A DNA stretch of 64,000 bases, from positions 313,338,209-313,402,208 of the forward strand of contig NC_057802.1 of assembly GCF_018294505.1 (NCBI RefSeq), given 5' to 3'. A model generated the notes under the pieces. It made no database searches, was not told the DNA's origin, and was given only the letters and a program-made list of their open reading frames with translations. Position numbers and translations under genes: made by a program. This document shows, piece after piece, positions 42,255 through 56,677 of the stretch. Within the stretch, counting starts at the first letter, position 1. Every line of letters starts with the position of its first letter. Origin of the DNA: Triticum aestivum. Its lineage: Eukaryota; Streptophyta; Magnoliopsida; Poales; Poaceae.

Positions 42255-45200
42255 TGTCAGGACCCCGATTCTAAGTCACACCGATCTAGCCTGTAACACC
42301 TCATATCACTTTGCGGCCTCACGCACGGTATTCCCACGGGTGTCGCCTTACCATGGCCCGGGACCATTTGCGCCTTTTGGCTCACGTATATGATAGTGTC
42401 GCTAGCATCCATATGACGGAGAACCCAGGCCGACATGACTAGTCGTGAACCCAAAGTGGCACTAACTTACGGGGACAGGCATACATGAATCAACATCGAG
42501 CATGTCGGTCAGCAGCGTGCGAATCCGGGCTGTAGCACTGGGCTAACAGGACTCCGGGAACCCGGGCTATAGCGGTCTAGGCAGGACTCCGGATGTCACC
42601 GCGTGACATTTCCCCGAAGGGACAGACACATGAACGAAGTGAATCACATGCCGGCCAGTCAAGTGTTCCGAAGCAGTAGTGCTGGGCTAGCAGGACTCCG
42701 GTGAACCGGGCTGTAGCGGACTACTATGGCTCATGGAAGCACAGGACTACATTTCCCCATAAGAGAGGCTACCAAGGATAAACAACTAGGTTGTCGGATC
42801 CCACACATACCAAGCATTTCAATCATACACACAATATGCTCGATATGTGTAAATACAACATGGCATCACAACATAACTCTACGACTCAAGTATTTATTCA
42901 TTAGGCTCCGAGGAGCCAAGTATTACAAACATGGGTCTCATGACCCCAACATACAGAGCATACAAACAACAAGCACATGCGGAAGCTTAACTTGTCTGAG
43001 TACAGACAACTACAAATGAAGAAGGCTGAGAAGCCTGACTATCTACAAGACCCTGTCGAGGGCACAAGATCGTAGCTGAGGTAACAAGCTAAACGTCGAA
43101 GTCCACGGGGAACTACTAGCAAGACTGACGTCTCTATGCAAAAACATAAAATAGGCAAACGTGAGTACAAATGTACCCAGCAAGACTTACATCAGGACTA
43201 ACTACATATGCATCGGTATGAACAAAGGGGGTAGTGGAGTTTAACTGCAGCAAGCCAGCTTTGACTCGGTGGCTATCCCAAACTACGACTGCAAGTAACT
43301 CTTTTGAGGTGGCGCACACGAGTCCACATATTCACCATGTCAATACACCACTATGGATCCGCTCCCGTCTCCCTACGAGAAGGCCATCCATAGCACTCAC
43401 GCTTATCTTGCGAGTTTTAGAGTATCCACTTTAAGTTATCTATGAACCGTACAGGCAACCCAGAAGTCTTTTACCGCGGACACGGCTATCCGAATAGATG
43501 ATGTTAACCCTGCAAGGGTGTACTTCTTCACACACACTCTCGCCACTTACCACCATGTACACATCGTGTATCTCGGCAACCTTCAAGCGGAAGCCTGGCG
43601 AGGGAGTCGGCCACGACCTGACTAACCACACAAGTCTCTAGTCCAGGTTTATCGCCTATTCGGGTTCCATCCGCAAGGAGATCCGGCCGGGGTGTCGCTC
43701 ACGGCCCCAAACGATGTGTACAGGGTTCCAAGCCCACCAAACGGGCGGCGCTTGGCATACCCGGCCACGGTGCCTAGTCTGACCCAAGCCCACCTGTACC
43801 AGGTGCCACTTGGTAGACTACTAACACTACCTACAAACACCAGAAACTAGTTGCAACTCCTGGACAGAGATCAGGTTGATTAATAAGTCGAGAGAGCTTG
43901 GAGCGCCCGGAGCCCAATGTTTGGTAGTAACTGTTCATGGATCACAAACACAGAACTCAGTTCCTGAGGACGGCTACAATGAGACAACCCACCATGTACT
44001 CCTACATGGCCTCTCACCGCTACCTTTACCAAATCGTGTTCACACACTTAGCTCTAGACAGTAGGACATGTTCACCACATTCCAATTCATCCCCGATGAA
44101 CCAGACCTGACTCAACTCTAAGCAGTAGCAGGCATGACAACAAGCATGAATGAGTAGGCACATCAGGGCTCAAACAACTCCTACTCATGCTAGTGGGTTT
44201 CATCTATTTACTGTGGCAATGACAGGTCATGCAGAGGAAAGGGTTCAGCTAGCGCAGCATGTAACAGTTGAAATGTTGTTGTCCTAATGCAGTAAAAGAA
44301 AGCAGGAGCGAGAGAGTGGGATTGTATCGGAATGAACAAGGGGTTTTTGCTTGCCTGGCACTTCTGAAGATAGTATAGCTCTTCATCGGTGTCATCAAAC
44401 TCATCGCCGGAACATCGTCTACTGAGAGGGGACAAATACCGGCAAACAGGAAGAGACACAATCAATGCAATGCAACAATATGATGCATGATCATTATATG
44501 GCAATATGCTAGTGTTTGAGCTAATGCAACTAGCAATCATATTAAATGAAGTTGGTTTGAACCAAAGGTTCAAATTCAAACTCCATATGTGATTATTTAA
44601 ATGCCAAACATTTGATTTGACCTATTCAACAACTATAAGTTGTTCCAACATGCATGAAAATGGTACAGATGGATAGATTGCATCCTGATAATTTTTCATA
44701 TATAAATCTTTTCAATCTGAGTTATAGATTATTTTCTATGATTTTTAGAAGTTTTAACTATTTTCTAGAATTTCCTGGTTATTGAAAAAGCCAGAAAAGC
44801 TTTATGGCATCAGCAAGGTCAATAGTGACATCAGCATGTCAACCGACGCGGTCCAGGTCAAACCTGACCTGTCGGGCCCACTGGTCAGTGACAGAGGCGC
44901 TAATCCCGCGTTGGCTCATGCTTCGACTCACTGCGGGGCCCACTATCTGTGGCTATGGGGTGGTTAGCTAACAGTGATTAGCACTAATCACGCGGCCACG
45001 TCGGCGCGGCTGGGGATTAGCCGCCGCTGACCTTGACAGACGGTGGAGGCACGCCGGAATCGCTACTCCGGCGACGGTTTGATGCGCGGGAGGGCTCTAC
45101 GGGTTCCTGGCATTGGGGCGCTTCTAGTGGTGGTGGCGGGTGGTGCTGGGGTGGCCGGGAACGACGGCGGCGAGCACATCCGCGGCGGCCGGAGTTCGGA

Positions 45201-46367
45201 CGTCCATCGTTCCGACGTTGCAGGGCACGGCATGAGCAACGGGTACTTGCTACGGCCCCGTGGTGACGCGCTGAGCGCGGTGACGCGCTTGGTTTCGAGC
45301 TCAATTGGACGTGGCCACGGCGGTGAGGAGCTCAGGCGGCGGCGCGATTTGGTCAGCAAGGGGCGGCGGCTACAGTGCGTAACGAGCTCGGGGAAGAGGG
45401 GCTTTCGACGCGGAAGCTCACAGTGGTTGCAAAGGGCGTCGACACGGGCTCGGGGAAGGCCAGATGGCGACGTACGGCTGGCGGCGATCTCGGACGGCCG
45501 AGGAGGAAAACTGTGGCATTGGAGGTGCAGCAGAGCTTCTGGCGCCGCGTGACTCAGTGGGGAGGACAAAGACGGCGAGGCAGAGACGCCTGGGACGGAG
45601 AGGGAGCGAGGGAGTGGCTGTGGCCGCGGCGGTGCACGGCGGCGCTCTCTGACACGTTCGGGTCCGGGCGGGAGAGAGAGCAGAGGAGAGGGAAGGCACG
45701 GGAGGAGAGTGAGGGGGTACGGGGCTGGCGCGTGGCGTCTTCCAGAGACGTTCGGGCAAGCAGGCAGAGAGGAGGTGGCCGGGCGCGTGCGTACGCGCCA
45801 CGGGCACACGCCCTCATGCCTACTAGCACGAGGTTGAAGACAGGGGAGGAGTTGGGCTGGGCTGGCTACAGTGTTGGGCCGCACATGTGGGCTGCAGGTA
45901 AGCCAGGTAAGTTCTTCTCTCTCTCTGCTTTTCTCTATTTTTTTCTCTTTTCTATTTTTGCTGTCTGTTTGTGATTTAGTTCTAAGACCAAATCAATTTA
46001 AAAATTCATAAAAATAATTGTGTGAACTAAATGGACTTATCCAAATCCACACAACAATTTTCAGAATTATTGAACATATATTTATTATATAATAAATATA
46101 GATCCAATTCAAATATTTATTGGATTAATTCAAAGGCCCAAAATAATTGTTTCTGAGATTCTAAAAATATTGGTTTGAATTTTATCCCTTGCCAATATTT
46201 CCACAGATTCACAGGAACATTTTCTTGGACTTATTTGAAGCATTTTTTATTTTGGTCATTTTCAGAAATGATTTCTGAGGCTTTCACATGTCCCCATTTC
46301 CAGTTCATTGAAAAATAACATGGATGCAGATGCAACTAATTACAAACAAAGATCTAGGGCTGTGACA
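42255..46367 (-). repeat. LARD 3' LTR (4113 bp)
   Basis: Plus strand begins TGTCAGGACCCCGATTC and ends GATCTAGGGCTGTGACA. The second copy starts TGTAAGGACCCGATTC at 53876 and is nearly identical over the first 1.1 kb. A GC-rich stretch at about 45000-45900 lies 0.5-1.4 kb from its 5' end (minus strand) and throws off long, meaningless open frames on both strands. Confidence 0.9.
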
Positions 46368-46384
46368 ACTCACCCCCACTAAAC
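46368..46384 (-). other. Polypurine tract of the LARD
   Basis: The minus strand reads TTTAGTGGGGGTGAGT directly before the 3' LTR start TGTCACAGCCC, as needed for plus-strand priming. Confidence 0.7.
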
Positions 46385-48502
46385 AAGAATCTCGTCCCGA
46401 GATTCAAGACGTGAGGTAAGAAGACAGAGGGGTCACAAGGCTAACACGATCTCATGATCCACCTGCCCTTCTCGAAGATGTTGGTTCATTGCTCCAATTG
46501 ATCTTGACGTCTTTGCTTTCGAGATCTTCACCCAGCATGACAACGAGAAAAAAGGGAGAATTTTAGAAGAATCGATCTTCTTGAGGTTCGAGCAACTTAG
46601 GATCATCTCAAAGATCACAAGATCAACTCACGGAATGAGACGTGGAGCATCTCTGGAGCTGAGAGGCAAAACACACCTTGGGGGGGGGGGATTGTAAGGA
46701 GCTGATGACGAAGGTTCAATTTGTTAGGCAACAATTCCACGCTTGAGTAAGATGGTGCAAGGGTTCAAAGTAGTGAGGAGATAATTACCATGATTCCATA
46801 ACGGGACACCTTAGGGAAGGTGACTCATAGAATTATTCCCTTAAGTGGCAAAAAGAATTACTTTTGATACAAAGATCATTGAAACTCTTTATACCAGCCT
46901 AAGGCAATCACAAACGATTGTTTGACGGGGTTCAAAAGGAACACACTAGAATGGATGATGTGGACTACCTTGTTGAAGACAACGCAATGGATGATTTTGC
47001 TTATCATCGGAAATGGGTGGAATCCATGGGACCACTTTTGAAGATGATCCTGAATAAGAATTACTATGGAGGCAGCCCATAGTGAAATGGCACAAAGACG
47101 GTGTAAGCTAGGAACAAAATGCAAATGTTGGAATGTTCCAACCATCATATCTGCCTGAGATTCAGATCTGGTTAGTAACAGGATACTTCAGACTCAACAT
47201 GTCTGCAAAAGAAAGTTTGCAACACAATTCGACGAGATAACGTTGCGAGATTCTCGGGAAATGAACTACGATAGCAAGCTCCAAAATATGAGCTGGTTCT
47301 GCTACACACATGTGAACACGTTGTCCAAGACAAGCATGACCACATGGAAGTCTTACAACAAACACTACCGAGTTCTGGTTGGGAACCATCATCGAGGATA
47401 GCAAAGTCCTTACTTAAGTCATGATTAGCTCTTAAGAAGGAACTTCTTCTCCTAGAACAAGTCAATCAGTGGCTTGCTGTGCTAGGGATACATATGGAAT
47501 GAAGGTTGCAAGTCTCCAGACGACAGAATACTTCGCACGTGCATGACTAACTTGGGATGATTCCAAAGGAAGCAAAACTACTTTCTCGAATTCACGGTGG
47601 CAACTTTCACCAAATGCACGTGAATCAGAGGTAGTCACTTCTTTCCTCCAAGCATATGCTTCATGAATGAAACACGAAGAAATGCTTACACCAGTTTCCA
47701 ACACTAGCTTGATGTCCAACAACATCATGGAGGAGATAAGGATGTTGTCAATGGGCTCAACAACAATTTATCAAGATTTCCATAAAATGGAATTCCACAA
47801 CTATGTGAACAAGGTGATAGAATTGGTCAGACCAAAAGATGTAATGGTGTATGCTCGAGGAATCAACCACGAGTAAGACAACATTACGAATATCATTGGT
47901 TCTGATTTGATTTGAAGATAGCCCATACTCAAATCAAAGTTTGATAAGTCAATAGGTCCAACAACTGATCACAGGGACCAACCGATGAAGATATCATCTT
48001 TCTTCAACACACACACACACAAAAAGATATCCCTTAACACGAAATAAGTTAGACAAGCTTTTATCTTCCAACTCTCCAAGTTGTTGTTTGGCTTAACCAA
48101 CTAGCTCAGGGGTATCCAACACAGATTCTTGGAGAAGGGGCGGTTACAAGAAACCAACTTGATCACGAACTCAACATAGCGGTCAGGTGACAACCTGGTA
48201 ACACTTCCGAGAAGATATTCGGAAAATCACGAACCACCGAAATGTTATTAAGCTCGGGAGCAATCTTGCTTTTGAGGCAAGATGATATGATCCAAAGAGC
48301 GAGGGATTGACACAATCCTAACTCATTGATCGAAGAGTGCACCGGAAATAAGGACTAGTAGCACGATCAATCTTAGGGTGATGATTCAACAACCAACACG
48401 CTAAGAATGAGATTATTGTCCATTAACTACCAAGCAACGGGGTTGCTAGGAGTATTGATTGCACACATTACGATTCCCTTGTCGGTATTCCGGTTACTAC
48501 AA
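46385..48502. other. LARD internal domain, left part, non-coding
   Basis: No ORF with retroelement similarity on either strand. Starts AATCTCGTCCCGAGATTC (a small palindrome). A run of ten G at about 46681 and (CA)n at about 48008. Confidence 0.6.
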
Positions 48503-51500
48503 TGTGACGCCCGGATAGTTAAGCTATAGTGAACCTCCGTTAATGATGCCTCGTCACCTCGGTTACTGTTGATAAACTCGTGTCAGATCAAAACCCAGTC
48601 CGAATTTCAAATCTTAAAGTAAAACCAAACAACAAAAGTTTTCAAACAATAAAACAAAAATGTTCGGGTTGTGACAATTATTGCATAGGTAGATCTGTTG
48701 AAGAACCCATATTTAAATAAGATATTTAAATGCACGATAGTAGATAAAACCGTGGCAAAACAATTATTTAAATGCAAATACTAAACAAATTTTAAACTAA
48801 TTCATTTGGACACCAAGTTTGTTGAGGAAGTGGCCTATGTTATTATGATAATTTAAAAGCTGGGGTTATATTTTTGTAAAATGGTTTGCTAACTAAAATA
48901 AATAAATCAGAGAGGAAAATGAACAAAAGACAAAACAAAATAAAAACCCCCCTCTCTTCCCTGGGCCACGGCCCAACCGGCCGCTCGCTAGGCCGGCCCA
49001 TCACCCCGCTCTCCCTGGCCATATGGCATCCCCACGCGGAGCGAACCCTAGCGANNNNNNNNNNNNNNNNNNNNNNNNNNNNNNNNNNNNNNNNNNNNNN
49101 NNNNNNNNNNNNNNNNNNNNNNNNNNNNNNNNNNNNNNNNNNNNNNNNNNNNNNNNNNNNNNNNNNNNNNNNNNNNNNNNNNNNNNNNNNNNNNNNNNNN
49201 NNNNNNNNNNNNNNNNNNNNNNNNNNNNNNNNNNNNNNNNNNNNNNNNNNNNNNNNNNNNNNNNNNNNNNNNNNNNNNNNNNNNNNNNNNNNNNNNNNNN
49301 NNNNNNNNNNNNNNNNNNNNNNNNNNNNNNNNNNNNNNNNNNNNNNNNNNNNNNNNNNNNNNNNNNNNNNNNNNNNNNNNNNNNNNNNNNNNNNNNNNNN
49401 NNNNNNNNNNNNNNNNNNNNNNNNNNNNNNNNNNNNNNNNNNNNNNNNNNNNNNNNNNNNNNNNNNNNNNNNNNNNNNNNNNNNNNNNNNNNNNNNNNNN
49501 NNNNNNNNNNNNNNNNNNNNNNNNNNNNNNNNNNNNNNNNNNNNNNNNNNNNNNNNNNNNNNNNNNNNNNNNNNNNNNNNNNNNNNNNNNNNNNNNNNNN
49601 NNNNNNNNNNNNNNNNNNNNNNNNNNNNNNNNNNNNNNNNNNNNNNNNNNNNNNNNNNNNNNNNNNNNNNNNNNNNNNNNNNNNNNNNNNNNNNNNNNNN
49701 NNNNNNNNNNNNNNNNNNNNNNNNNNNNNNNNNNNNNNNNNNNNNNNNNNNNNNNNNNNNNNNNNNNNNNNNNNNNNNNNNNNNNNNNNNNNNNNNNNNN
49801 NNNNNNNNNNNNNNNNNNNNNNNNNNNNNNNNNNNNNNNNNNNNNNNNNNNNNNNNNNNNNNNNNNNNNNNNNNNNNNNNNNNNNNNNNNNNNNNNNNNN
49901 NNNNNNNTGCCCGATGCTCCACCCTGCCGCTGGCCTCCTGCAGCCACCGCCGCCGCCCGCGACTTCCGTCGCCGTCCACCGCTGCTGGCCGGCGACCAGG
50001 TCTAGTCGCCCGCGCCCCGGCGCTGGCTTGCGTCGTGCGCGCCCTGCGCCCTCTCGGGCACACGCCCGCACCCAGCGCCCGCTAACCCACTAAGGCCCCT
50101 AGGGCCAATGACACGTGGGGCCTGGCCCGAGAACGTTTTTATAAAATAAAAATAAGTAAAAATGAATTAATAAAATTTATAATTAATTAATTAGTGAATT
50201 AATTAAGTTATTTAATCTTATTTAATTAATCTGATTGACTTGTTAGTTTAATTAAATAGTAATTAGTTTAACTAAACCCTAGTTACCTAAACAGAGTATG
50301 ACAGGTGGGTCCCACTGGACCCACACGTCAGTTTGACCAGTCAACACCTCTGTTGACTGCTGACGTCATGCTAACGTCATGATGACATCAGCATGCACTA
50401 TTCTGGATAATGTTGAATTAAATTAATCAAATAGATTCTAAAAATGATTTAAAACTTTAGAAAATCATATAAAATAAACCGTAGCTCGAATGGAAAAACT
50501 TTGTACATGAAAGTTGCTCAGAACGACGAGACGAATCCGGATATGCAGCCCGCTCGTCCGCTAGACATCCCTAGGCAAACACGCAACTTTCCCCCTCCGG
50601 TTCATCTGCCCGAAAACGCGAAACACCGGGGATACTTTCCCGGATGTTTCCCCCCTTCGTCGGTATCACCTCCTACCGTGTTAGGGCATACCTAGCACCG
50701 CGTATTGCCTCGTTATGTTTTTTGATGCTTTGTTTGCTCCGTATTTACTGTTTCTTCCCCCCTCTTCTTCCCCGGTAGACCCCGAGACCGGCGCTGATGC
50801 CACCGAGTACGACTACGTCACCGACGACCCTTCTTCTTGTGCAACAGAGCTTCCAGGCAAGCCCCCCCCCCTTGATCACCATATATCGCCTATTCTTCTC
50901 TATACTGCTTGCATTAGAGTAGTGTAGCATGTTACTACTTTCGGTTAATCATATTCTGCTGCATAGCCTGTCATTGTTGCTACAGTTGTTACCCTTACCT
51001 GCAATCCTAAATGCTTAGTATAGGATGCTAGTATTCCATCAGTGGCCCTACACTCTTGTCCGTCTGCCATGTTATACTACTGGGCCGTGATCACTTCGGG
51101 AGGTGATGACGGGCATATGCTATATACTTGATACTGTTACATTACTTATGATACTGTTCGGAGATGGGGGCTGAAGGGGCAGGTGGCTCCATCCCGGTCT
51201 AGGTGGGCCTGGGTTCCCGACGGCCCCCGACTGTTACTTTGTGGCGGAGCGATAGGGCAAGTTGAGACCACCTAGGAGAGAGGTGGGCCTGGCCCTGGTC
51301 GGCGTTCGCGGTTACTTTAAAATAACACGTTTAACGAGTTCTTGGTATTTGATCTGGGTCTGGCCACTGGCCTATACGCACTAACCAACTATGCGGGAAC
51401 AGTTATGGGCACTCGACGTCGTGGTATCAGCCGAAGCCTTCGTGACGTCAGCAACTGAGTGGCGCGCGCCGGATTGGAACGTAAGCCTGCTCTTGTATTA

Positions 51501-52559
51501 AGGGGGCTAGTTCTGCTTCCGGCCGCCCATGCAACGTGCAGGTGTGCAATGGGCCCAGGCCCCTGCACCATAGGATTTAGACCGGCGTGCTGACCTCTCT
51601 ATTGTGCCTAGGTAGGGCTGCGGCGTGTTGATCTTCCGAGGCCAGGCATGACCCAGGAAAGTGTGTCCGGCCAAATGGGATCGAGTGTGTTGGGTAATGT
51701 GGTGACCCCTGCAGGGAAGTTTATCTATTCGAATAGCCGTGTCCGTCGGTAAAAGGATGACCCGAAGTTGTACCTTGACCTTATGACAACTAGAACTGGA
51801 TACTTAATAAAACACACCCTTCCAAGTGCCAGATATAACCCGGTGATCGCTCTCTAACAGGGCAACAAGGGGAGGATCGCCGGGTAGGATTATGCTATGC
51901 GACGCTACTTGGTGAACTTACCATCTACTCTCTTCTACATGCTGCAAGATGAAGGAGGCCAGAAGCGTAGTCTTCGACAGGATTAGCTATCCCCCTCTTA
52001 TTCTGGCATTCTGCAGTTCAGTCCACCGATATGGCCCTTTACACATATACCCATGCATATGTAGTGTAGATCCTTGCTTGCGAGTACCTTGGATGAGTAC
52101 TCACGGTTGCTTTTCTCCCTCTTTTCCCCCTTTCCATTCTACCTGGTTGTCGCAACCAGATGCTGGAGCCCAGGAGCCAGACGCCACCATCGACGACGAC
52201 TCCTACTACACCGGAGGTGCCTACTACTACGTGTAGGCCGCTGACGACGACCAGGAGTAGTTTAGGAGGATCCCAGGCAGGAGGCCTACGCCTCTTTCGA
52301 TCTGTATCCCAGTTTGTGCTAGCCATCTTATGGCAACTTGTTTAACTTATGTTTGTACTCAGATATTGTTGCTTCCGCTGACTCGTCTATGATCGAGCAC
52401 TTGTATTCGAGTCCTCGAGGCCCCTGGCTTGTATTATGATGCTTGTATGACTTATTTATGTTTTTAGAGTTGTGTTGTGATATCTTCCCGTGAGTCCCTG
52501 ATCTTGATCGTACATGTTTGCGTGCATGATTAGTGTACGATTGAATCGGGGGCGTCACA
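48503..52559 (+). mobile_element. Solo LTR nested in the LARD internal domain, 4057 bp including gap
   Basis: Begins TGTGACGCCC, ends GGGGGCGTCACA, and is flanked by TACAA at 48498-48502 and 52560-52564. The plus orientation is inferred: its right edge (GAATCGGGGGCGTCACA) matches the 3' edge of the LARD LTR (GAATCGGGGTCCTGACA on the minus strand), and the GC-rich domain (48.93-50.1 kb) lies near its left end. No internal domain or second LTR. Confidence 0.9.
49055..49907. other. Assembly gap (853 N)
   Basis: Lies in the GC-rich part of the solo LTR. Long open frames across it are artefacts. Confidence 0.99.
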
Positions 52560-52564
52560 TACAA

Positions 52565-53859
52565 CACGGGAACCGAGGAATGAATAATGATGGCAAGAAG
52601 TATCACTGCGTCAAGAATTCATAAGAGGTGGTGCATTTCTCGTGATATTCCTGACATAGAGTGGGTAATACTTTAGGGTAGAGCAGAATCAAAAGTTGGA
52701 TGGCATTTTGATCTGCGGAATACAACTACTTGACCCAATCCTGGATATGGATGAGATACTGGAGTTTGTTTCTCCTAGTCATTCTGAACCAGAACGGCTT
52801 GACGGACCACAAGAATAATAGGCATCGATAACACGAATGCACAACTAGTCCTGGCTATCAATTGATAGACAGAGGTCAGAATACAACTAAAGTGAGACAA
52901 CTCAAAGGGACATATATCTTTTCTGAGTTGTGGATGCGTAGATTAGTATGTCGAGCAAAGCTCAACATTTCTTCCGGATAACCCATGCAGAAAGGTAGAA
53001 CTAGCAGATTCACAATGTAGAATGGAGAACTCATCAAGAGCACTCTTGTTGTGACCTTTTGGTTCAAAAGAACTTCTGCCAAGAATGGTTCATGGTATTT
53101 GGAAGAATGATATACCACGGACCTCGAGGACTATCGCAAAGGTTACTAATATCCTAAAGGAACTAGCGAACACTATCAACATGAAGTAGGTAGGGTGAAT
53201 CTCGGGTTCAAGAACCCAGGAGTAGAATACCTACTACTAAGTGGCATCACGGGATGCTTTCGAGAATGACGGCCAGAATCATCACACTGGGAACACAAAA
53301 CATGGCCATATTACCAGGTGATCCTCTAAGATGCCTAGGGTCATAATACTAGTTCCAACATATATGTCAAGGCAAGGAGTACCTCAACAGACGATTAGTG
53401 TGCTTATTCTGACGAAAAGGACATCGGGAACAGGAAGGAAGAATTTGCAAATGCATCAGATAGTTTAGAAACCTGGGATGACTCGAACAGCATAACGACT
53501 GTAAATGCTCGAAAAAGATTTGAGACATCCTGCAAAATGGTGGCATAACCACTCAACATCACAATAACAAGGTTCCGAGATCAACTGTCAACATACGGAA
53601 GTACTAGAAACTGAACTGAGCCTTGAATCCATCAATCCTATGAGTCTACGGATTAGTAACACGTGATCCTGATAGAAGATGAGAAAGCCTAGTTCCTAAT
53701 CCCCGTAGAAAAGAAGAGGTTGACTCAGATCAGAAGGGGATAAGGTAAAGGAGTAAAAAGAGCCTTACGTTCCCTTCCACAATCAATTCCCTTATATAAC
53801 TAAAGCATTTCTAGACTCAACTCCGACCAGTTTGGCTTGGTAATCCTACAAGCAGTCAG
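52565..53859. other. LARD internal domain, right part, non-coding
   Basis: Continues the internal domain after the solo LTR. No ORF above 90 codons with any recognisable content. Confidence 0.6.
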
Positions 53860-53871
53860 GCTCTGATACCA
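53860..53871 (-). other. Primer binding site of the LARD (initiator Met tRNA)
   Basis: The minus strand reads TGGTATCAGAGC, complementary to the 3' end of plant initiator tRNA-Met, four bases after the end of the 5' LTR (TGTAAGG on plus at 53876). Confidence 0.9.
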
Positions 53872-55003
53872 AAGCTGTAAGGACCCGATTCTAAGTCACA
53901 CCGATCTAGCCTGTAACACCTCATATCACTTTGCGGCCTCACGCACGGTATTCCCACGGGTGTCGCCTTACCATGGCCCGGGACCGTTTGCGCCTTTTGG
54001 CTCACGTATATGATAGTGTCGCTAGCATCCATATGACAGAGAACCCGGGCCGACATGACTAGTCGTGAACCCAAAGTGGCACTAACTTATGGGGACAGGC
54101 ATACATAAATCAACATCGAGCATGTCGGTCAGCAGCGTGCGAATCCGGGCTGTAGCACTGGGCTAACAGGACTCTGGGAACCCGGGCTATAGCAGGCTAG
54201 GCAGGACTCCGGATGTCACCGCGTGACATTTCCCCAAAGGGACAGACGCAGGAACCAAGTGAATCACATGCCGGCCAGTCAAGTGTTCCGAAGCAGTAGT
54301 GCTGGGCTAGCAGGACTCTGGTGAACTGGGCTGTAGCGGACTACTATGGCTCATGGAAGCACAGGACTACATTTCCCCATAAGAGAGGCTACCAAGGATA
54401 AACAACTAGGTTGTCGGATCCCACACATACCAAGCATTTCAATCATACACACAATATGCTCGATATGTGTAAATACAACATGGCATCACAACATAACTCT
54501 ATGACTCAAGTATTTATTCATTAGGCTCCGAGGAGCCAAGTATTACAAACATGGGTCTCATGACCCCAACATACAGAGCATACAAACAACAAGCACATGC
54601 GGAAGCTTAACTTGTCTGAGTACAGACAACTACAAATGAAGAAGGCTGAGAAGCCTGACTATCTACAAGACCCTGCCGAGGGCACAAGATCGTAGCTGAG
54701 GTAACAAGCTAAACGTCGAAGTCCACGCGGAACTACTAGCAAGACTGATGTCTCTCTGCAAAAACATAAAATAGGCAAACGCGTGTACAAATGTACCCAG
54801 CAAGACTTACATCAGGACTCACTACATATGCATCGGTATCAACAAAGGGGGTAGTGGAGTTTAACTGCAGCAAGCCAGCTTTGACTCGGTGGCTATCCTA
54901 AACAATGACTGCAAGTAACTCTTTTGAAGTGGCGCACACGAGTCCACATATTCACCATGTCAATACACCACTATGGATTCGCTCCCGTCTCCCTACGAGA
55001 AGG

Positions 55004-56662
55004 TGATGTCTACTACACAACCTTCTTCTTGTAGACGTTGTTGGGCCTCCAAGTGCAGAGGTTTGTAGGACAGTAGCAAATTTCCCTCAAGTGGATGACC
55101 TAAGGTTTATCAATCCGTGGGAGGCGTAGGATGAAGATGGTCTCTCTCAAGCAACCCTGCAACCAAATAACAAAGAGTCTCTTGTGTCCCCAACACACCC
55201 AATACAATGGTAAATTGTATAGGTGCACTAGTTCGGCGAAGAGATGGTGATACAAGTGCAATATGGATGGTAGATATAGGTTTTTGTAATCTGAAATATA
55301 AAAACAGCAAGGTAACTAATGACAAAAGTGAGCGTAAACGGTATTGCAATGCTAGGAGACAAGGCCTAGGGTTCATATTTTCACTAGTGCAAGTTCTCTC
55401 AACAATAATAACATAATTGGATCATATAACTATCCCTCAACATGCAACAAAGAGTCACTCCAAAGTCACTAATAGCGGAGAACAAACGAAGAGATTATGG
55501 TAGGGTACGAAACCACCTCAAAGTTATTCTTTCCAATCAATCCGTTGGGCTATTCCTATAAGTGTCACAAAAAGCCCTAGAGTTCGTACTAGAATAACAC
55601 CTTAAGACACAAATCAACCAAAACCCTAATGTCACCTAGATACTCCAATGTCACCTCAAGTATCCGTGGGTATGATTATACGATATACATCACACAATCT
55701 CAGATTCATCTATTCAACCAACACATAGAACCTCAAAGAGTGCCCCAAAGTTTCTACCGGAGAGTCAAGACGAAAACATGTGCCAACCCCTATGCATAGG
55801 TTCATGGGCGGAACCCGCAAGTTGATCACCAAAACATACATCAAGTGAATCACGTGATATCCCATTGTCACCACAGATACTCACGGCAAGACATACATCA
55901 AGTGTTCTCAAATCATTAAAGACTCAATCCGATAAGATTACTTCAAAGGGAAAACTCAATCCATTACAAGAGAGTAGAGGGGGACAAGCAACATAAGATC
56001 CAACTATAATAGCAAAGCTCGCGATACATCAAGATCGTGCCAAATCAAGAACACGAGAGAGAGAGATCAAGCACATAGCTACTGGTACATACCCTCAGCC
56101 CCGAGGGTGAACTACTCCCTCCTCGTCATGGAGAGCGCCGGGATGATGAAGATGGCCACCGGTGAGGGTTTCCCCCTCCGGCAGGGTGCCGGAACAGGGT
56201 CCCGATTGGTTTTTGGTGGCTACAGAGGCTTGCGGCAGCGGAACTCCCGATCTATTCTGTTCCCCGATCGTTTTAGGGTATATGGATATATATATATATA
56301 GGCGGAAGAAATACGTCAGGGAGCCACGAGGGTGGAGGGCGCGCCCAGGGGGGGTGGGCGCGCCCCCCTGCCTCGTGCCTCCCTCGTTGCTTTCCTGACA
56401 TGCACTCCAAGTCTCCCGAGTTGCTTTCCTTCCAAAAATAACTTCTCCAGAAGGTTTCATTCCATTTCGACTCCGTTTGATATTCCTTTTCTTCGAAACA
56501 CTGAAACAAAGGAAAAAAAAAAGAACTGGCACTGGGCTCTGGGTCAATAGGTTAGTCCCAAAAATAATATAAAAGTGCATAGTAAAGCCCATAAAACATC
56601 CAAGATGGATAATATAATAGCATGAATACTTCATAAATTATAGATATGTTGGAGACGTATCA
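55004..56662 (-). repeat. 3' LTR of the nested non-autonomous element
   Basis: Differs from the right copy by substitutions and small indels, for example an extra GATGAA after GGCGTAG, a TATATATATATA run at 56286, and lack of the AGCCCAGTC(A)9 insert seen at 62462. The differences imply moderate age. Confidence 0.9.
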
Positions 56663-56677
56663 GCATCCCCAAGCTTA
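56663..56677 (-). other. PPT-like tract of the nested element
   Basis: The minus strand reads AAGCTTGGGGATGC next to the LTR start TGATACG. The same word recurs at about 58498, 59178, 60704 and 60771. Confidence 0.6.

Noticed and set aside
45063..45974. 200-270-codon ORFs in the LARD LTR
   Set aside because: Open on both strands in GC-rich LTR DNA, no domains; LTRs do not normally encode proteins.
48843..50093. Long ORFs of 300-400 codons on both strands
   Set aside because: They consist mostly of translated N in the gap 49055-49907.
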